Shown: positions 26,807 through 35,948, counted from the first letter of the stretch. The stretch is DNA of 64,000 nt from JAKAFX01 sp049965715 (GCA_049965715.1 JBMFWA010000001.1:124001-188000); one strand, 5' to 3'. Numbers and translations: made by a program. Notes: generated from the sequence alone by a model not told the origin.

Positions 26807-27373
26807 TCAGCTGGAGGAGGTCACTTTATCATTTCTTTTGAGATACGATATAAATTTTGAAATTGCCATGCTTCTGTGGGAAAGGGAGTTCTTCAGATCA
26901 AGTCCCATTTCAGACAGAGTCATATCGGACCCATCGGGAACAAATATTGGATCAAAGCCGAATCCGTTCTTTCCCCTGGATTCGGCAGAAATATGACCAC
27001 GCAGGATCCCGTCAAACTGTAGAATTGAATTTCCGTCGTAATAGGAAATGACGGTTACAAACTTCGCCGATCTGTCAAGCCCGTTCAAAAGCCTCAGGAT
27101 CCCTGAGTTTCCGATTGTCCTGGAAACATAGGAGGAATAAGGTCCAGGGAAACCCTTCAGGCTATCTATATAAAGTCCAGTATCCTCCATGAAAAATGGT
27201 GCCTTTACAAGGTTCACCAGTTTCCTGCAACTGTCGTATGAAATAGAGTATGTGTCATCTGCCTGAATCTCCTCATAGGTGAGCTCATGCCATTCAAGAT
27301 CCAGTCCGTTCTGATCAAACATTTCCCTTATTTCCTGAAACTTATGCTTATTACTTGTCACAAGTGTTACCAC
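26807..27373 (-). CDS. XTP/dITP pyrophosphatase (HAM1/RdgB family)
   Basis: A 188-residue house-cleaning enzyme that hydrolyses non-canonical purine triphosphates such as dITP and XTP to monophosphates, preventing their incorporation. The SxxxxK motif TSNKHKFQEI is at residues 6-15, the catalytic acidic segment FFMEDTGLYIDSLKGFPGPY at about 62-81, and the Gly-rich FGFDPIFVPDGSDMTLSEM follows. Its start overlaps the end of the Kae1-Bud32 gene, so both are translated from one transcript. Length is normal. Confidence 0.94.
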   Translation of the reverse strand: MVTLVTSNKHKFQEIREMFDQNGLDLEWHELTYEEIQADDTYSISYDSCRKLVNLVKAPFFMEDTGLYIDSLKGFPGPYSSYVSRTIGNSGILRLLNGLDRSAKFVTVISYYDGNSILQFDGILRGHISAESRGKNGFGFDPIFVPDGSDMTLSEMGLDLKNSLSHRSMAISKFISYLKRNDKVTSSS

Positions 27374-28974
27374 AGATATCTCCTCCGCCTCTCGATCTCA
27401 TCCAGCCTCGCCTTGATCTCGGCAAAATCCCTGCTGAAAGAACTGTAATAATCGAGAAATTCATCACCCAATTTTGGTCTATCGCTGTGTGCGCTCCTGA
27501 AGGACTCCAGCATGAGGAAAATGTCTCCAGCTATGTCCTCAAGACTGGCAGAAGCCTTCCCCATGCTGGGGTCGATCAGAGTCACTTTGCCTGAGCCGTC
27601 CACCATGATGTTGCTGGTTGTCAGATCGCCATGACACATCCCTTCATTGTGAATCTGTGCAATCTGACGTGAAAGATCCCTGATCAGGGAATCTTCACGG
27701 ACAGAAGGATCACGCAGCATCGTCGATAATGTTGTCCCGGAAATGTACTGCATGGTTATCACCGATCCCTCCATATCGAAGTCGTAGATTGCAGGAACGT
27801 TAACCCTGAGATCATGCATCCTGATCATGTTTGATATCTCTGTCTTTGTCCTCTGGGTCCTCAGCATGCTGTCGATCACCGGATTCCTGTAACTCTTTAT
27901 CTCCCTTGTCTTTACAAGAGCGGGTCTTCCGTAGAAACTGGATCGGTCTATCCTTGCCTCTGCACCATAGGCGAAGTAGTCCTGGAGGTTGCTGGAATTC
28001 ACCCAGTCAACCGGGATCTGGTCTATCCTGGAATTCTGATCAACATAAGATTCCTCAATTGATACTCTCATCCCACTCTCATACATCATCATCCCTGCCT
28101 GGGCAATCATTGCACCATTGTCGGAGCAGTATTCCTTGGGAGTCAGGCCGGTCCTGATGCCCAGATCGTCACCGAGTTTCTGCACCATGTCTCTGAGCCT
28201 CTGATTTCTTGCAACGCCTCCCGTAAGAAGTATCTCACGTTTACCCAGATGCTTGAGCGCTCTCTCCAAAATTTCTATCATCATTGAGAACGCGGTCTCC
28301 TGTATACTGTATGAAACATCCTCTTTCCGCATTCCCTTGGATATCAGTCTCATGGACGCGGTGAGAATTCCGGAGAAGGAACTGTCCATGCCCTTGACGG
28401 AATAGGGGAGACCATAGAGTTCCCTGCCTTCCAGAGCAAGTTTCTCGATTGCAGGTCCACCGGGAAAACCTATACCGACCTCCCGTGCAAATTTGTCCAG
28501 CATGTTCCCAATGCCAATGTCCGTCGTTTCTCCGAAGATTCTGTATCTTCCATTGGAATGCGCTATGATCTGCGTATTTCCCCCAGAGAGATACAGCACA
28601 GCAGGATCATTCACTCCAGTGAGCCTTCTTCCGATTTCCACATGCCCAAGCGGATGATTCACTCCAATGATTGGTTTATTGAATTTTAACGAAAGCGACC
28701 TGGCTGCGGTTGCCGCGATCTTCAAGCACGGGCCGAGACCGGGTCCCTTTGAATATGCTATCAGGTCTATATCGGACCCATTCAATCCTGTTGCAGCGAG
28801 GGTCGATCTGATCATGGGAACTATCTTTTCAAAATGATGGTTTGCAGCTTCCCTAGGATGAATGCCCCCAGTATCAGAGCGATACATTGAGCCCTGGTTT
28901 GAAAGAATGTTTTCCTCGTTGATGATTCCCACACTTATCGTATGGGCCGTACCCTCTATTCCCAGAACATTCAT
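27367..28974 (-). CDS. Fused Kae1-Bud32: tRNA N6-threonylcarbamoyladenosine synthase subunit and kinase
   Basis: A 535-residue fusion. Residues 1-325 are Kae1 (starts NVLGIEGTAHTISVGII; metal-binding HPLGHVEIGRR; GGNTQIIAH; LLTGGVARNQRL), the catalytic subunit for t6A37 on tRNAs reading ANN codons. Residues 345-535 are the Bud32 kinase-like ATPase: RPALVKTREIKSYR supplies the ATP Lys, and MCHGDLTTSNIMVD the catalytic loop. The normal DFG is changed to DPS in LIDPSMGKASASLED; the Asp is kept. Fused Kae1-Bud32 is common in Euryarchaeota, including Thermoplasmatales. Overlaps the XTP pyrophosphatase gene. Confidence 0.94.
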   Translation of the reverse strand: MNVLGIEGTAHTISVGIINEENILSNQGSMYRSDTGGIHPREAANHHFEKIVPMIRSTLAATGLNGSDIDLIAYSKGPGLGPCLKIAATAARSLSLKFNKPIIGVNHPLGHVEIGRRLTGVNDPAVLYLSGGNTQIIAHSNGRYRIFGETTDIGIGNMLDKFAREVGIGFPGGPAIEKLALEGRELYGLPYSVKGMDSSFSGILTASMRLISKGMRKEDVSYSIQETAFSMMIEILERALKHLGKREILLTGGVARNQRLRDMVQKLGDDLGIRTGLTPKEYCSDNGAMIAQAGMMMYESGMRVSIEESYVDQNSRIDQIPVDWVNSSNLQDYFAYGAEARIDRSSFYGRPALVKTREIKSYRNPVIDSMLRTQRTKTEISNMIRMHDLRVNVPAIYDFDMEGSVITMQYISGTTLSTMLRDPSVREDSLIRDLSRQIAQIHNEGMCHGDLTTSNIMVDGSGKVTLIDPSMGKASASLEDIAGDIFLMLESFRSAHSDRPKLGDEFLDYYSSFSRDFAEIKARLDEIERRRRYLW

Positions 28975-29067
28975 CTTGATACACCTGGACCCGGGATCAT
29001 TGCAAGCAGGTATTACATTCTACGCTCATCGGGAGGTGAAAAAATATCTGAATCGAATCAGAACTGT

Positions 29068-30528
29068 TCAACTGTTGCTCACCTTCTCCGGGCTAACATT
29101 TTCCTGTCCATGCTTCTCAGCAGCCATATTTCCTCCCATTCTTATCCTGAAGGAGGATAGAACGCCCGCAGCTATGAGTATCATCAGCGAGATGATCAGA
29201 GCGATATGAATTCCACCCAGAAATTTTGCCGACACTCCTCCCTGAAGGTTTCCAAGACCAAGAAAAACAGTGAATGCAACCGTTCTTGATACAGACAGAG
29301 ATGCGACAGTTATTGTTACAACAAAGCTAAGAAGAGTGCCAATATTGCTCAGCGTTCGTGTCAACCCGCCTATCGATCCATAGATTCCTGACCTTGCAGC
29401 GCTCATGATTGCGCCGTTGTTCGCTGGCCAGAACATCGCACCACCAAGCCCTGAAATAGTGGAGGCAGTGATGACTACCAGATAGTTTGAGCTTACTGTG
29501 AGAGTAAGATAGATGAAAACGGCAACAGACATCAGGGCGATCCCAAGAGTGGCCATTCTCCCGAAGCCAACCCTGTCAGCATAGCGGCCCATTCTCGGGG
29601 CAAGCAGGCTTGCCACAACATAACCGGGAACAAGCAAAAGGGCGGAATCAAGAGGGGAAAGCCCCCTGATGCCCTGTAGATACATTATCAGCAGGAATAC
29701 AATAGACAGATAGCCCAGGGCCTGTAAAAAGGATGCCAGGAGAGAATATGAAAGAAGCTTTGATTCAAATGCCTTGAAATCAATCACGGGACTGGAAACC
29801 CTCTTTTCGTACATCACAAAGACAGGGATCATCAGAATTCCCAGAAGTATAAGAACGCCGTTGAAGAGATCGGGGCCATTGGAGGTGAGATCGGTGGCAC
29901 CATAAGCTATCAATGCAAGTATTGTCCCGAGTATGACTATTCCTCCGTAATCCAGCGTGGACGGCACTCTGTTGTTATCCTTCACGTACTTCATTCCCAG
30001 GAACAGACCTATAAGGCCAATGGGGACATTTATGTAAAATATGAATCTCCATGAGATGAATGTCGTTATAACTCCGCCCAGCACTATTCCCAGGGTTCCT
30101 CCTATATTCCAGCCAAGGGTGGTGAATCCGAAGGCACGTCCACGGACCTGAGGCTCAAAAGTATCGGCAACAATGGCACTGCTGTTTGCCTGCATAAGCG
30201 CGGCTCCAACAGCCTGCACCACCCTGAATCCGATCAGGAATTCAATGGTTGGGGATAAACCGCTGAGACCGGAGCCGATGATAAAGACTAGAAAACCCAT
30301 GTTGAATATGCGCCCTCTTCCAAATATGTCTCCGAGTTTCCCAAGCTGAGTGGTGAGTATTGCAATTACAAGAAGATAGATCAGTATGGTCCAGATTGAG
30401 AGAATAAGCGTGGCGTGCAAATCTGTAGTTATGGTCGGCAGAGCCAGAAGTACTATTGTCGTATCCACTGCCGACATCAGTGTGCCTATGAGAACAACTG
30501 TAAGAACTGCGCTCTGGTCTCTACGCAT
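29068..30528 (-). CDS. MFS transporter, 14-helix drug:H+ antiporter type (DHA2)
   Basis: A 486-residue membrane exporter. Motif A is QLGKLGDIFGRGRIFNMGFL near residues 60-79, followed by FRVVQAVGAALMQANSSAIV and the antiporter motif C-like GWNIGGTLGIVLGGVITTF. It starts VDTTIVLLALPTI, the standard DHA2 helix 1. The promoter contains an inverted repeat (30551-30570) that covers the probable TATA box, so a repressor likely controls it. Roughly 25-30% similar in pattern to the 15018 exporter. Substrate unknown. Confidence 0.88.
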   Translation of the reverse strand: MRRDQSAVLTVVLIGTLMSAVDTTIVLLALPTITTDLHATLILSIWTILIYLLVIAILTTQLGKLGDIFGRGRIFNMGFLVFIIGSGLSGLSPTIEFLIGFRVVQAVGAALMQANSSAIVADTFEPQVRGRAFGFTTLGWNIGGTLGIVLGGVITTFISWRFIFYINVPIGLIGLFLGMKYVKDNNRVPSTLDYGGIVILGTILALIAYGATDLTSNGPDLFNGVLILLGILMIPVFVMYEKRVSSPVIDFKAFESKLLSYSLLASFLQALGYLSIVFLLIMYLQGIRGLSPLDSALLLVPGYVVASLLAPRMGRYADRVGFGRMATLGIALMSVAVFIYLTLTVSSNYLVVITASTISGLGGAMFWPANNGAIMSAARSGIYGSIGGLTRTLSNIGTLLSFVVTITVASLSVSRTVAFTVFLGLGNLQGGVSAKFLGGIHIALIISLMILIAAGVLSSFRIRMGGNMAAEKHGQENVSPEKVSNS

Positions 30529-30550
30529 TCCGCTTCAGTTGGTGATTTCA

Positions 30551-30570
30551 ATCTCATATAAATATGAGAT
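30551..30570. promoter_or_regulatory. Operator candidate over the MFS TATA box
   Basis: ATCTCATAT and ATATGAGAT form nine-base arms around a two-base centre. Read on the minus strand it contains TTTATA centred about 32 bases before the MFS ATG at 30528, so a bound repressor would block TBP. No regulator gene sits next to it. Seen directly; function inferred. Confidence 0.45.
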
Positions 30571-30736
30571 AGTTAACAAAGTTAATAAATTCGTTTCACC
30601 AGCGCAAATAAAAGTTCCGGCGACGGAACACAGATAGAATGAGGTCTCCGGTACAGACAGCCTGAAACAAGAAATCGGGGAGGATCAATCTCAATCTGAC
30701 ATTCACCCGGCAGCTATCCAGGATACTTTCTGCAAA

Positions 30737-31363
30737 TTAACTCAGATATTCCATCACCTCTTCATCAGAAAGCTGGGAGAAATCCCTGTAATACTCTCCC
30801 ACGGCATACAAACCGTTCACCACATTGACACATACGACCTCATCAGTCAATTTTGCAAGTTCATCAACCACAATCTGGTCGGCGACAGGCGCAGCCACAA
30901 CAATCCTTTTCTGATCAATTTTTCTGAGGAACATGACAGCAGCTTTAACTGTGGAACCTGTGGCTATCCCGTCATCGACAATTATGGCAGTGGCGTCTGG
31001 ATCAATAAGCATTTTTCTCCCGTGTCGAAATAGAAGCTGCATCCGCTCTATTTCCTTCTTTCTGGAATGTATAAGATCATCGATTGCAGCAGCATCCATG
31101 CCCAGCGATCTCATCATTCCCTGCTCCAGATAGTAAGATGGAGGGTCCCCTTCTGTCACTGCGCCCATTGCCAGTTCCTCTTCCCAGGGAGATCCTAATT
31201 TCCTGACAATGAGAAGTTCCAGAGGCTTGTTGAGGATGACAGCAATCCGGTGTGCCACTGGTACCCCTCCCCTCGGTATGGCATATATTATGCAGTTGTC
31301 AGAAGAATGATTTTTCAGTTTTATGGCAAGCTGTTCACCTGCATCCAGTCTGTTTCTGAACAT
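30737..31363 (-). CDS. Phosphoribosyltransferase-domain protein
   Basis: A 208-residue type I PRTase fold. The PRPP-binding loop is TAIIVDDGIATGSTVKAAV, with the typical DD pair, and the N-terminal CIIYAIPRGGVPVAHRIAV resembles the group of stand-alone PRTases often annotated near erythromycin esterase or as general phosphoribosyltransferases. The hood region is small, so the base substrate cannot be assigned; it may act on a non-purine or be a regulatory relative. Monocistronic, minus strand. Confidence 0.8.
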   Translation of the reverse strand: MFRNRLDAGEQLAIKLKNHSSDNCIIYAIPRGGVPVAHRIAVILNKPLELLIVRKLGSPWEEELAMGAVTEGDPPSYYLEQGMMRSLGMDAAAIDDLIHSRKKEIERMQLLFRHGRKMLIDPDATAIIVDDGIATGSTVKAAVMFLRKIDQKRIVVAAPVADQIVVDELAKLTDEVVCVNVVNGLYAVGEYYRDFSQLSDEEVMEYLS

Positions 31364-31560
31364 GGTGTAACATGCCCTGCCATCCTACTTATTTTTTCCT
31401 CTGGATCGGTTTATCAGAATACAGTGCGGGGCGCTCATTCCTGAACAGGAAAACACCTATCTAAAGAGGATGAAATGGAGAATGAAATCGGGGTTCACCA
31501 TGAAAGAGACCACTGCAATCTTAGGGCAACAGTCTAAATAGAACAGGATTATGACATTTC

Positions 31561-32055
31561 GTGATTCAGGATATTGTGGCAATCGTACTGATGATACATG
31601 TCTTTGCAGCCATAATGTTCATAGGCGGATCGTTTTTCATCTGGGTGATTGTATGGCCTGTTTCCTACAAACTGACTGACGATGAATCCTACCGGACAAA
31701 AATTGTTGGCCTTATCGGAAGATTGTTTGGGTATTACACCGATGTCCTCATAGCAATCCTTATACTGACAGGCATTTACCTCGGCTACACATATCTTCCT
31801 TCCCTGAGCGATTTAACAACCACAACCGGCGGCGAGATACTCCTTATCAAATCTATTGTCGTTATCGTGATGGTTGTTCTCATGTATGCAAACAACATAT
31901 ATCACGGAAAGAGAATAATGAGGCTGAGCGAAGAGAGAAAATACGACGAGATGAAGAGAATCAGGAAAATCACTCACGTCGCGTCCTTCATAACAATGGG
32001 ACTTATGCTGGTTATAATGGCACTGGCCGTCCTGCTGCAGTTCTATCGTCCATGA
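31561..32055 (+). CDS. Four-helix membrane protein, CopD-like
   Basis: A 164-residue protein with four membrane helices. Helix 1 reads IVLMIHVFAAIMFIGGSFFI and carries a His in mid-membrane; the last part has RKITHVASFITMGLMLVIMA, also with a His near the membrane. Conserved His in such proteins suggests b-type haem or copper binding, as in the CopD/DUF2214 group, but this is inference. It starts with GTG at 31561, about 27 bases after a CTAAATAG element, so the transcript is probably leaderless. Confidence 0.6.
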   Translation: MIQDIVAIVLMIHVFAAIMFIGGSFFIWVIVWPVSYKLTDDESYRTKIVGLIGRLFGYYTDVLIAILILTGIYLGYTYLPSLSDLTTTTGGEILLIKSIVVIVMVVLMYANNIYHGKRIMRLSEERKYDEMKRIRKITHVASFITMGLMLVIMALAVLLQFYRP

Positions 32056-32110
32056 GAGACAAAATTCAATAAATTGTATCGATGTGAAAGAGGATAGGAC
32101 ACCGCGGAAA

Positions 32111-32152
32111 ACCGTCAGGCACAATTAAATATCTGACGGTCATACTTATATC
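32111..32152 (+). promoter_or_regulatory. Inverted repeat and TATA box before the YwgA-like/PIN pair
   Basis: ACCGTCAG (32111-32118) and CTGACGGT (32133-32140) are perfect eight-base inverted arms 14 bases apart, directly upstream of TTATATC (32146-32152). There is no T-run after it on the plus strand, so it looks more like an operator than a terminator for the preceding gene. Likely site of autoregulation of the two-gene module. Confidence 0.4.
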
Positions 32153-32197
32153 AAGGTCGGATTAACAAACGGGGGGAAATAGCTGACAAGGAAACTT

Positions 32198-32677
32198 TTG
32201 GAACTAATGAAAATCTTAAACATTAAGCCAGCAGAGGTTTCTGATTCTTTTCTCAAGACCGAAGATGACACCTATAACTTCAGTAGCAACTTCGACAAAA
32301 GGCTCAGATTACAAAAGGTTGTTTTTCTGATTGAACGTAAGACCAATGATTTCGACTATCCTTTTTCCCTCTATCTAAGGGGTCCCTATTCAAGGGAACT
32401 TGCCAAAGAATATTACAGCATAACTGATGAACATTATCCTGAGTCCGAACAACCACTGACAGAGGAAAGTAAAAGATTGGCAAAAATCCTTTTCGAAAAA
32501 GATAATCTTTGGTTGGAAATTGCCTCGACGATCATTATGTTCTCAGATTCTTACAAGATAGAGAAAGCGGTCTTAAGGACAAAGGAATTCAAAGAGGAAG
32601 TTCTCAAAGCTGAGAACAAGAACCCGTCCCATGTTGATTCCGTATATGAAGAGATTAAAACAATGGGCTTCCTTTAA
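32198..32677 (+). CDS. YwgA-like protein, probable antitoxin or partner of a PIN protein
   Basis: A 159-residue soluble protein. The stretch RLRLQKVVFLIERKTNDFDY followed by PFSLYLRGPYSRELAKEYY strongly resembles the conserved start of YwgA and similar proteins (TRLQK, then Y-x-Y-GPYS-x-x-L), with helices rich in Glu and Lys behind it. It starts with TTG at 32198, five bases after AAGGA; an ATG three codons later is the alternative. The PIN gene follows after 14 bases, an arrangement expected for a toxin-antitoxin operon. Function inferred from context only. Confidence 0.55.
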   Translation: MELMKILNIKPAEVSDSFLKTEDDTYNFSSNFDKRLRLQKVVFLIERKTNDFDYPFSLYLRGPYSRELAKEYYSITDEHYPESEQPLTEESKRLAKILFEKDNLWLEIASTIIMFSDSYKIEKAVLRTKEFKEEVLKAENKNPSHVDSVYEEIKTMGFL

Positions 32678-32691
32678 AACGCAAGGTTACG

Positions 32692-33177
32692 ATGCCCGAT
32701 CCTGTTATTTATCATATTGATGCCAATTTTCTTTTGAATTACCTGATCCCTGACAATAAGGATTTGCATAAAGCTGTCAGGGCTAAACTTGTAAGAGATA
32801 ACTGGTCCAACGATGTCTACAGGGTCAGTAAATATGCCTTGGGAGAATCCTTTAAGCGCGTGCTGATTTTTGGATATAACGGAGGGATTACCTGGGATTC
32901 CGTTACGAAGAAAATGGAAGATATAAGGAGGTTGATAGCTGAAGAAAAGATAGGCATATTTGATCTGGAAGACATTGGTGACGGATGGAAGGAACATCTT
33001 AGCAAACTTATGGCTATTGAAGATTCATTTGTGCAGAATGCAGACAGGCTTATCCTGGCATTTTTTTGCGCTGACCAGGAAGCAAAGAGATTCTATACCC
33101 TGGATTCCCATATAATCAGATCAGATAAGATAAACAGCTACGTAAAGAAGCTGGACAAGAGAATAGTGGAAGTTTAA
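32692..33177 (+). CDS. PIN-domain protein
   Basis: A 161-residue PIN-like nuclease. The first strand YHIDANFLLNYLIPDN provides the N-terminal Asp, KYALGESFKRVLIFG the Glu, NADRLILAFFCADQEAKRFY the third acid and TLDSHIIRSD the fourth. This full set indicates an active RNase. It follows the YwgA-like gene by 14 bases on the same strand. It is more divergent from VapC than the PIN gene at 6844. A tRNA-Leu gene follows on the opposite strand. Confidence 0.72.
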   Translation: MPDPVIYHIDANFLLNYLIPDNKDLHKAVRAKLVRDNWSNDVYRVSKYALGESFKRVLIFGYNGGITWDSVTKKMEDIRRLIAEEKIGIFDLEDIGDGWKEHLSKLMAIEDSFVQNADRLILAFFCADQEAKRFYTLDSHIIRSDKINSYVKKLDKRIVEV

Positions 33178-33292
33178 GCGATGAGATGATGAAATGCGCG
33201 CTCATTCGATTCTAACATTTGCATATCCCAGGAAGTGAACTAAGGGCGTATGAAAAGAAAGCGAAAAACACTGTCCTGGACATTTATATATA

Positions 33293-33377
33293 TGCAGGGG
33301 GAGGGATTTGAACCCTCGTATCCCTACGAAACCAGACCCTCAATCTGGCGCCTTTGACCAATCTCGACAACCCCTGC
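33293..33377 (-). tRNA. tRNA-Leu (anticodon GAG)
   Basis: An 85-base class II tRNA on the minus strand. Acceptor GCAGGGG pairs with CCCCTGC, the D-arm begins TTGTCGAGATTGGTCAAAGG, the anticodon arm CCAGATTGAGGGTCTGG holds GAG, and a long variable arm (TTTCGTAGGGATACGA) precedes the GGTTCAAATCC T-arm. CCA not encoded; no intron seen. Confidence 0.95.
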
Positions 33378-33441
33378 TCTGGTGTGTGGGATTCTCTAAC
33401 TCTATATTTATTTTTAGAGCACTTTGCAATCTACAGCCTTT

Positions 33442-35319
33442 TCAAAGGGAGATGTAAATCATCACCAGTGTGAATGCAATCATGATGTAGAAAATATATG
33501 CACCGATGCTGCTGTTCATGATCCTGTAACCCATTCTTCTTGAGAAACTGACGGTGCTTCTTGCCAGAAACAGTATGGTGAGCCAGAACACGTCGAACGT
33601 CCTTTCTGAATAATTTCGCCCTTCCACCTCCTCCTTGGTGAAATAGAATTTCCGCATGGTCAGTCTGAGGGAATTTGCATATGCAAACGAGTGGAAATCA
33701 CCTGTCTTTTCGATACCTCCATTCCAGACCTGAACCTTTCTCTTCCTGAATCTGGTTCCAGCAAGTAGCGCGATGCCGGAAAACACTGCCACCAGAAGGG
33801 CAACGAAGAATGGCGAGATCAGGCCAAAATCGCCGGACTGCCCCGGAGAAAGAATCAGGAATCCTTTGGGAACAATGAGAAGAGATGATATTACAAACGA
33901 AGAACCCATGCCTGTCATCTGATCGGTTACACTGCTTAGTGCAAGTATAAGGAAAGAGGCAAATACTCCTATGCACAGAACAAAAATTCCTGACAGGAGA
34001 ACAGCTCCCGTCATGGGTCCGCGTTTCTGTTCTGAAGATCTGCCACCACGGGAACCGAAGCCGAAGATCTTGGTCATAGCTATTAGCGATATCCCGCCTC
34101 CGAGCGCGGCTGTTGCACCCACAATGGTGGCAACCACAGAAAGAGAAGGATTCCCAAGTGTGACCATTATGAACAGGGTCTCAAGGAGCATCCATTCTCC
34201 TACTCCCCCACCAAGCGGCAGAAGCCCGGACAGCGAAATTGATTCTGCGAGACCCCCTGCGGTGTAGGATACCGGATTCCTGAAGCCCGAATAAGTTTTG
34301 ATTTCAGAATTCACAGTGCCTTTCTCCATTATTCCGGCAAACATGAAGAGCCCGCCCTTTGCCACTGCATGTGCAAACGCATATACAATGAGTGCCAGAA
34401 AGGCAAAGGTGGCCAGGCTGTAGTCCCCGATGGCAACAAGATCAACATACGATCCGATAAGTATCAGCATCGCACCGCTGTTTTCTATGGTACTGTAGGC
34501 TGGAAGCATCTTTACGTGCTCTGCAGATGCGGAATATATTGATGCAAAAAGAAGTGAAAATCCCCCCATTGCCATCAGGAGGTCCCCGAATATCTGGCCG
34601 CTGACTGATAGAGAAAGGAATCTCACAATGGAATATACAGCGGCAGTGGTCATGGTGGCACTGAAAAGTATCGATCCGTTGGTGGGAGCATTTCCATGTG
34701 CTATTGGAAGCCACTCAGTGATCTGGAAAGGCATGAGCCCCATCTTGATGAAGAATCCCGTCACGCCAAGGAACAGTATGATTTCGTTGTAATTAGCCCG
34801 TGTGAACATCATGGTTCCGGTCTGTGCATACATTCCTGCAAACATCACAATTATGAGGAGGGAGCTCAATTCACCGTAAACCAAAAAAACATATGGGGGT
34901 ATGTTCGAGACGCCTTTTCTGAACCCTATGAGGAAATAGCCCGAGATTGTCATGCCTTCCCATGCGAATATGAATACAGGATACGATCTTGCAATGATGA
35001 GTATAAACATCGAAAATATGGCAAGGGTGAAAAAGAGGCTGTTTGTTCTCGAATTTCTGTCGTATTCAACTGAGTAGAATGAGGCCAGTGCCCAGACAAC
35101 CGAGAGTATCAGCAGGAAGATGAGGCTCAGCGGATCGGCACCGATTGCAATATACTTTCCGAAGACCACATCTCTGGTATAATCGGCAAGCACCAGGTAG
35201 AATGAGAAGAGAGCCATTGCCGAGTAATCTGCGATGCTGAATGCATAGAGTATCCTGTTTCCAAAGGGCCATGCAACCAGCGGTAGAATTGAAAGAAGGA
35301 TCAGGAAATAAACGATCAC
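33442..35319 (-). CDS. Hydrogenase-4/NuoL-like proton-pumping subunit (HyfB type)
   Basis: A 625-residue protein with about 16 membrane helices. It carries the antiporter-like core: FIFAWEGMTISGYFLIGF (Glu in TM5), GFFIKMGLMPFQITEWLPIA HGNAP-type loop with the pump Lys, and AHAVAKGGLFMFAGIM, all normal for NuoL/HyfB. A long C-terminal segment (residues 515-625) ends in a helix. It is the last gene of the six-gene operon and overlaps the small-subunit gene by four bases. It would form one ion-translocation channel of the complex. Confidence 0.88.
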   Translation of the reverse strand: MIVYFLILLSILPLVAWPFGNRILYAFSIADYSAMALFSFYLVLADYTRDVVFGKYIAIGADPLSLIFLLILSVVWALASFYSVEYDRNSRTNSLFFTLAIFSMFILIIARSYPVFIFAWEGMTISGYFLIGFRKGVSNIPPYVFLVYGELSSLLIIVMFAGMYAQTGTMMFTRANYNEIILFLGVTGFFIKMGLMPFQITEWLPIAHGNAPTNGSILFSATMTTAAVYSIVRFLSLSVSGQIFGDLLMAMGGFSLLFASIYSASAEHVKMLPAYSTIENSGAMLILIGSYVDLVAIGDYSLATFAFLALIVYAFAHAVAKGGLFMFAGIMEKGTVNSEIKTYSGFRNPVSYTAGGLAESISLSGLLPLGGGVGEWMLLETLFIMVTLGNPSLSVVATIVGATAALGGGISLIAMTKIFGFGSRGGRSSEQKRGPMTGAVLLSGIFVLCIGVFASFLILALSSVTDQMTGMGSSFVISSLLIVPKGFLILSPGQSGDFGLISPFFVALLVAVFSGIALLAGTRFRKRKVQVWNGGIEKTGDFHSFAYANSLRLTMRKFYFTKEEVEGRNYSERTFDVFWLTILFLARSTVSFSRRMGYRIMNSSIGAYIFYIMIAFTLVMIYISL

Positions 35320-35948
35320 TGATCATCACCCCTTGATCTGATCAGTGCGTCAAGTATTGTGAACGGATTCGGAGGGCAACCGGGAACTATGACATCCGCA
35401 CGGATCACTTCCTCTATGGATTTCCCTATTATTCCTCCGGAAATTGCACACGCGCCAACAGCAAAGACAAGGCCGGGCTTGGGCATATCCTCGTAAGCTC
35501 TCCTGAGCGCATCTCTCATCCCGTCGCTTAGAACACCAACCACTATGATCGCATCCGCATGCTTGGGATTGCTGGCAAAGAACATTCCAAGCCTGCTCAT
35601 GTCGTAAACAGGGTTTGAGAGAGATTTCACCTCGGAATTGCAAGCGCCGCACGATCCAGCATCGAACAGGTAAAGATGGAAAGAATGCCTGAACGTGGGG
35701 TCATGATGCCTGATGATCGATGTGGCCACATCTCCATCTGGTTCGAAGGATTTCGAGCACATTCCGCATGATATGCAGAGACTCATATCCACTCCACCGT
35801 CCATTACAGCACCGGTAGGGCATGCAACATCCATATCGTTCTTCCTTCTTGGAGTGGTCGACCATGCCGGCACATCCTCCGGTCTGCCTACGGGAAAATG
35901 CGAGGTTACCGATCCTCTGGAAAGTCCCCTGATCACCCATGGCTTCAC
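35316..35948 (-). CDS. Hydrogenase/Nuo small subunit fused to a half-ferredoxin domain
   Basis: A 210-residue fusion. Residues 40-70 hold one [4Fe-4S] site: Cys43 (VACPTGAV) and Cys58, Cys61, Cys64 (LCISCGMCSKSF). Residues 90-200 are the NuoB/HyfI-like small subunit with Cys100 and Cys103 (GSCGACNSEVKSL), Cys167 (GACAISGG) and Cys191 (GCPPNP), all ligands of the cluster next to the active site. In most Hyf/Ech complexes the ferredoxin is a separate protein; here it is N-terminal. Electron donor not known. Overlaps both neighbours by four bases. Confidence 0.88.
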   Translation of the reverse strand: MKPWVIRGLSRGSVTSHFPVGRPEDVPAWSTTPRRKNDMDVACPTGAVMDGGVDMSLCISCGMCSKSFEPDGDVATSIIRHHDPTFRHSFHLYLFDAGSCGACNSEVKSLSNPVYDMSRLGMFFASNPKHADAIIVVGVLSDGMRDALRRAYEDMPKPGLVFAVGACAISGGIIGKSIEEVIRADVIVPGCPPNPFTILDALIRSRGDDQ

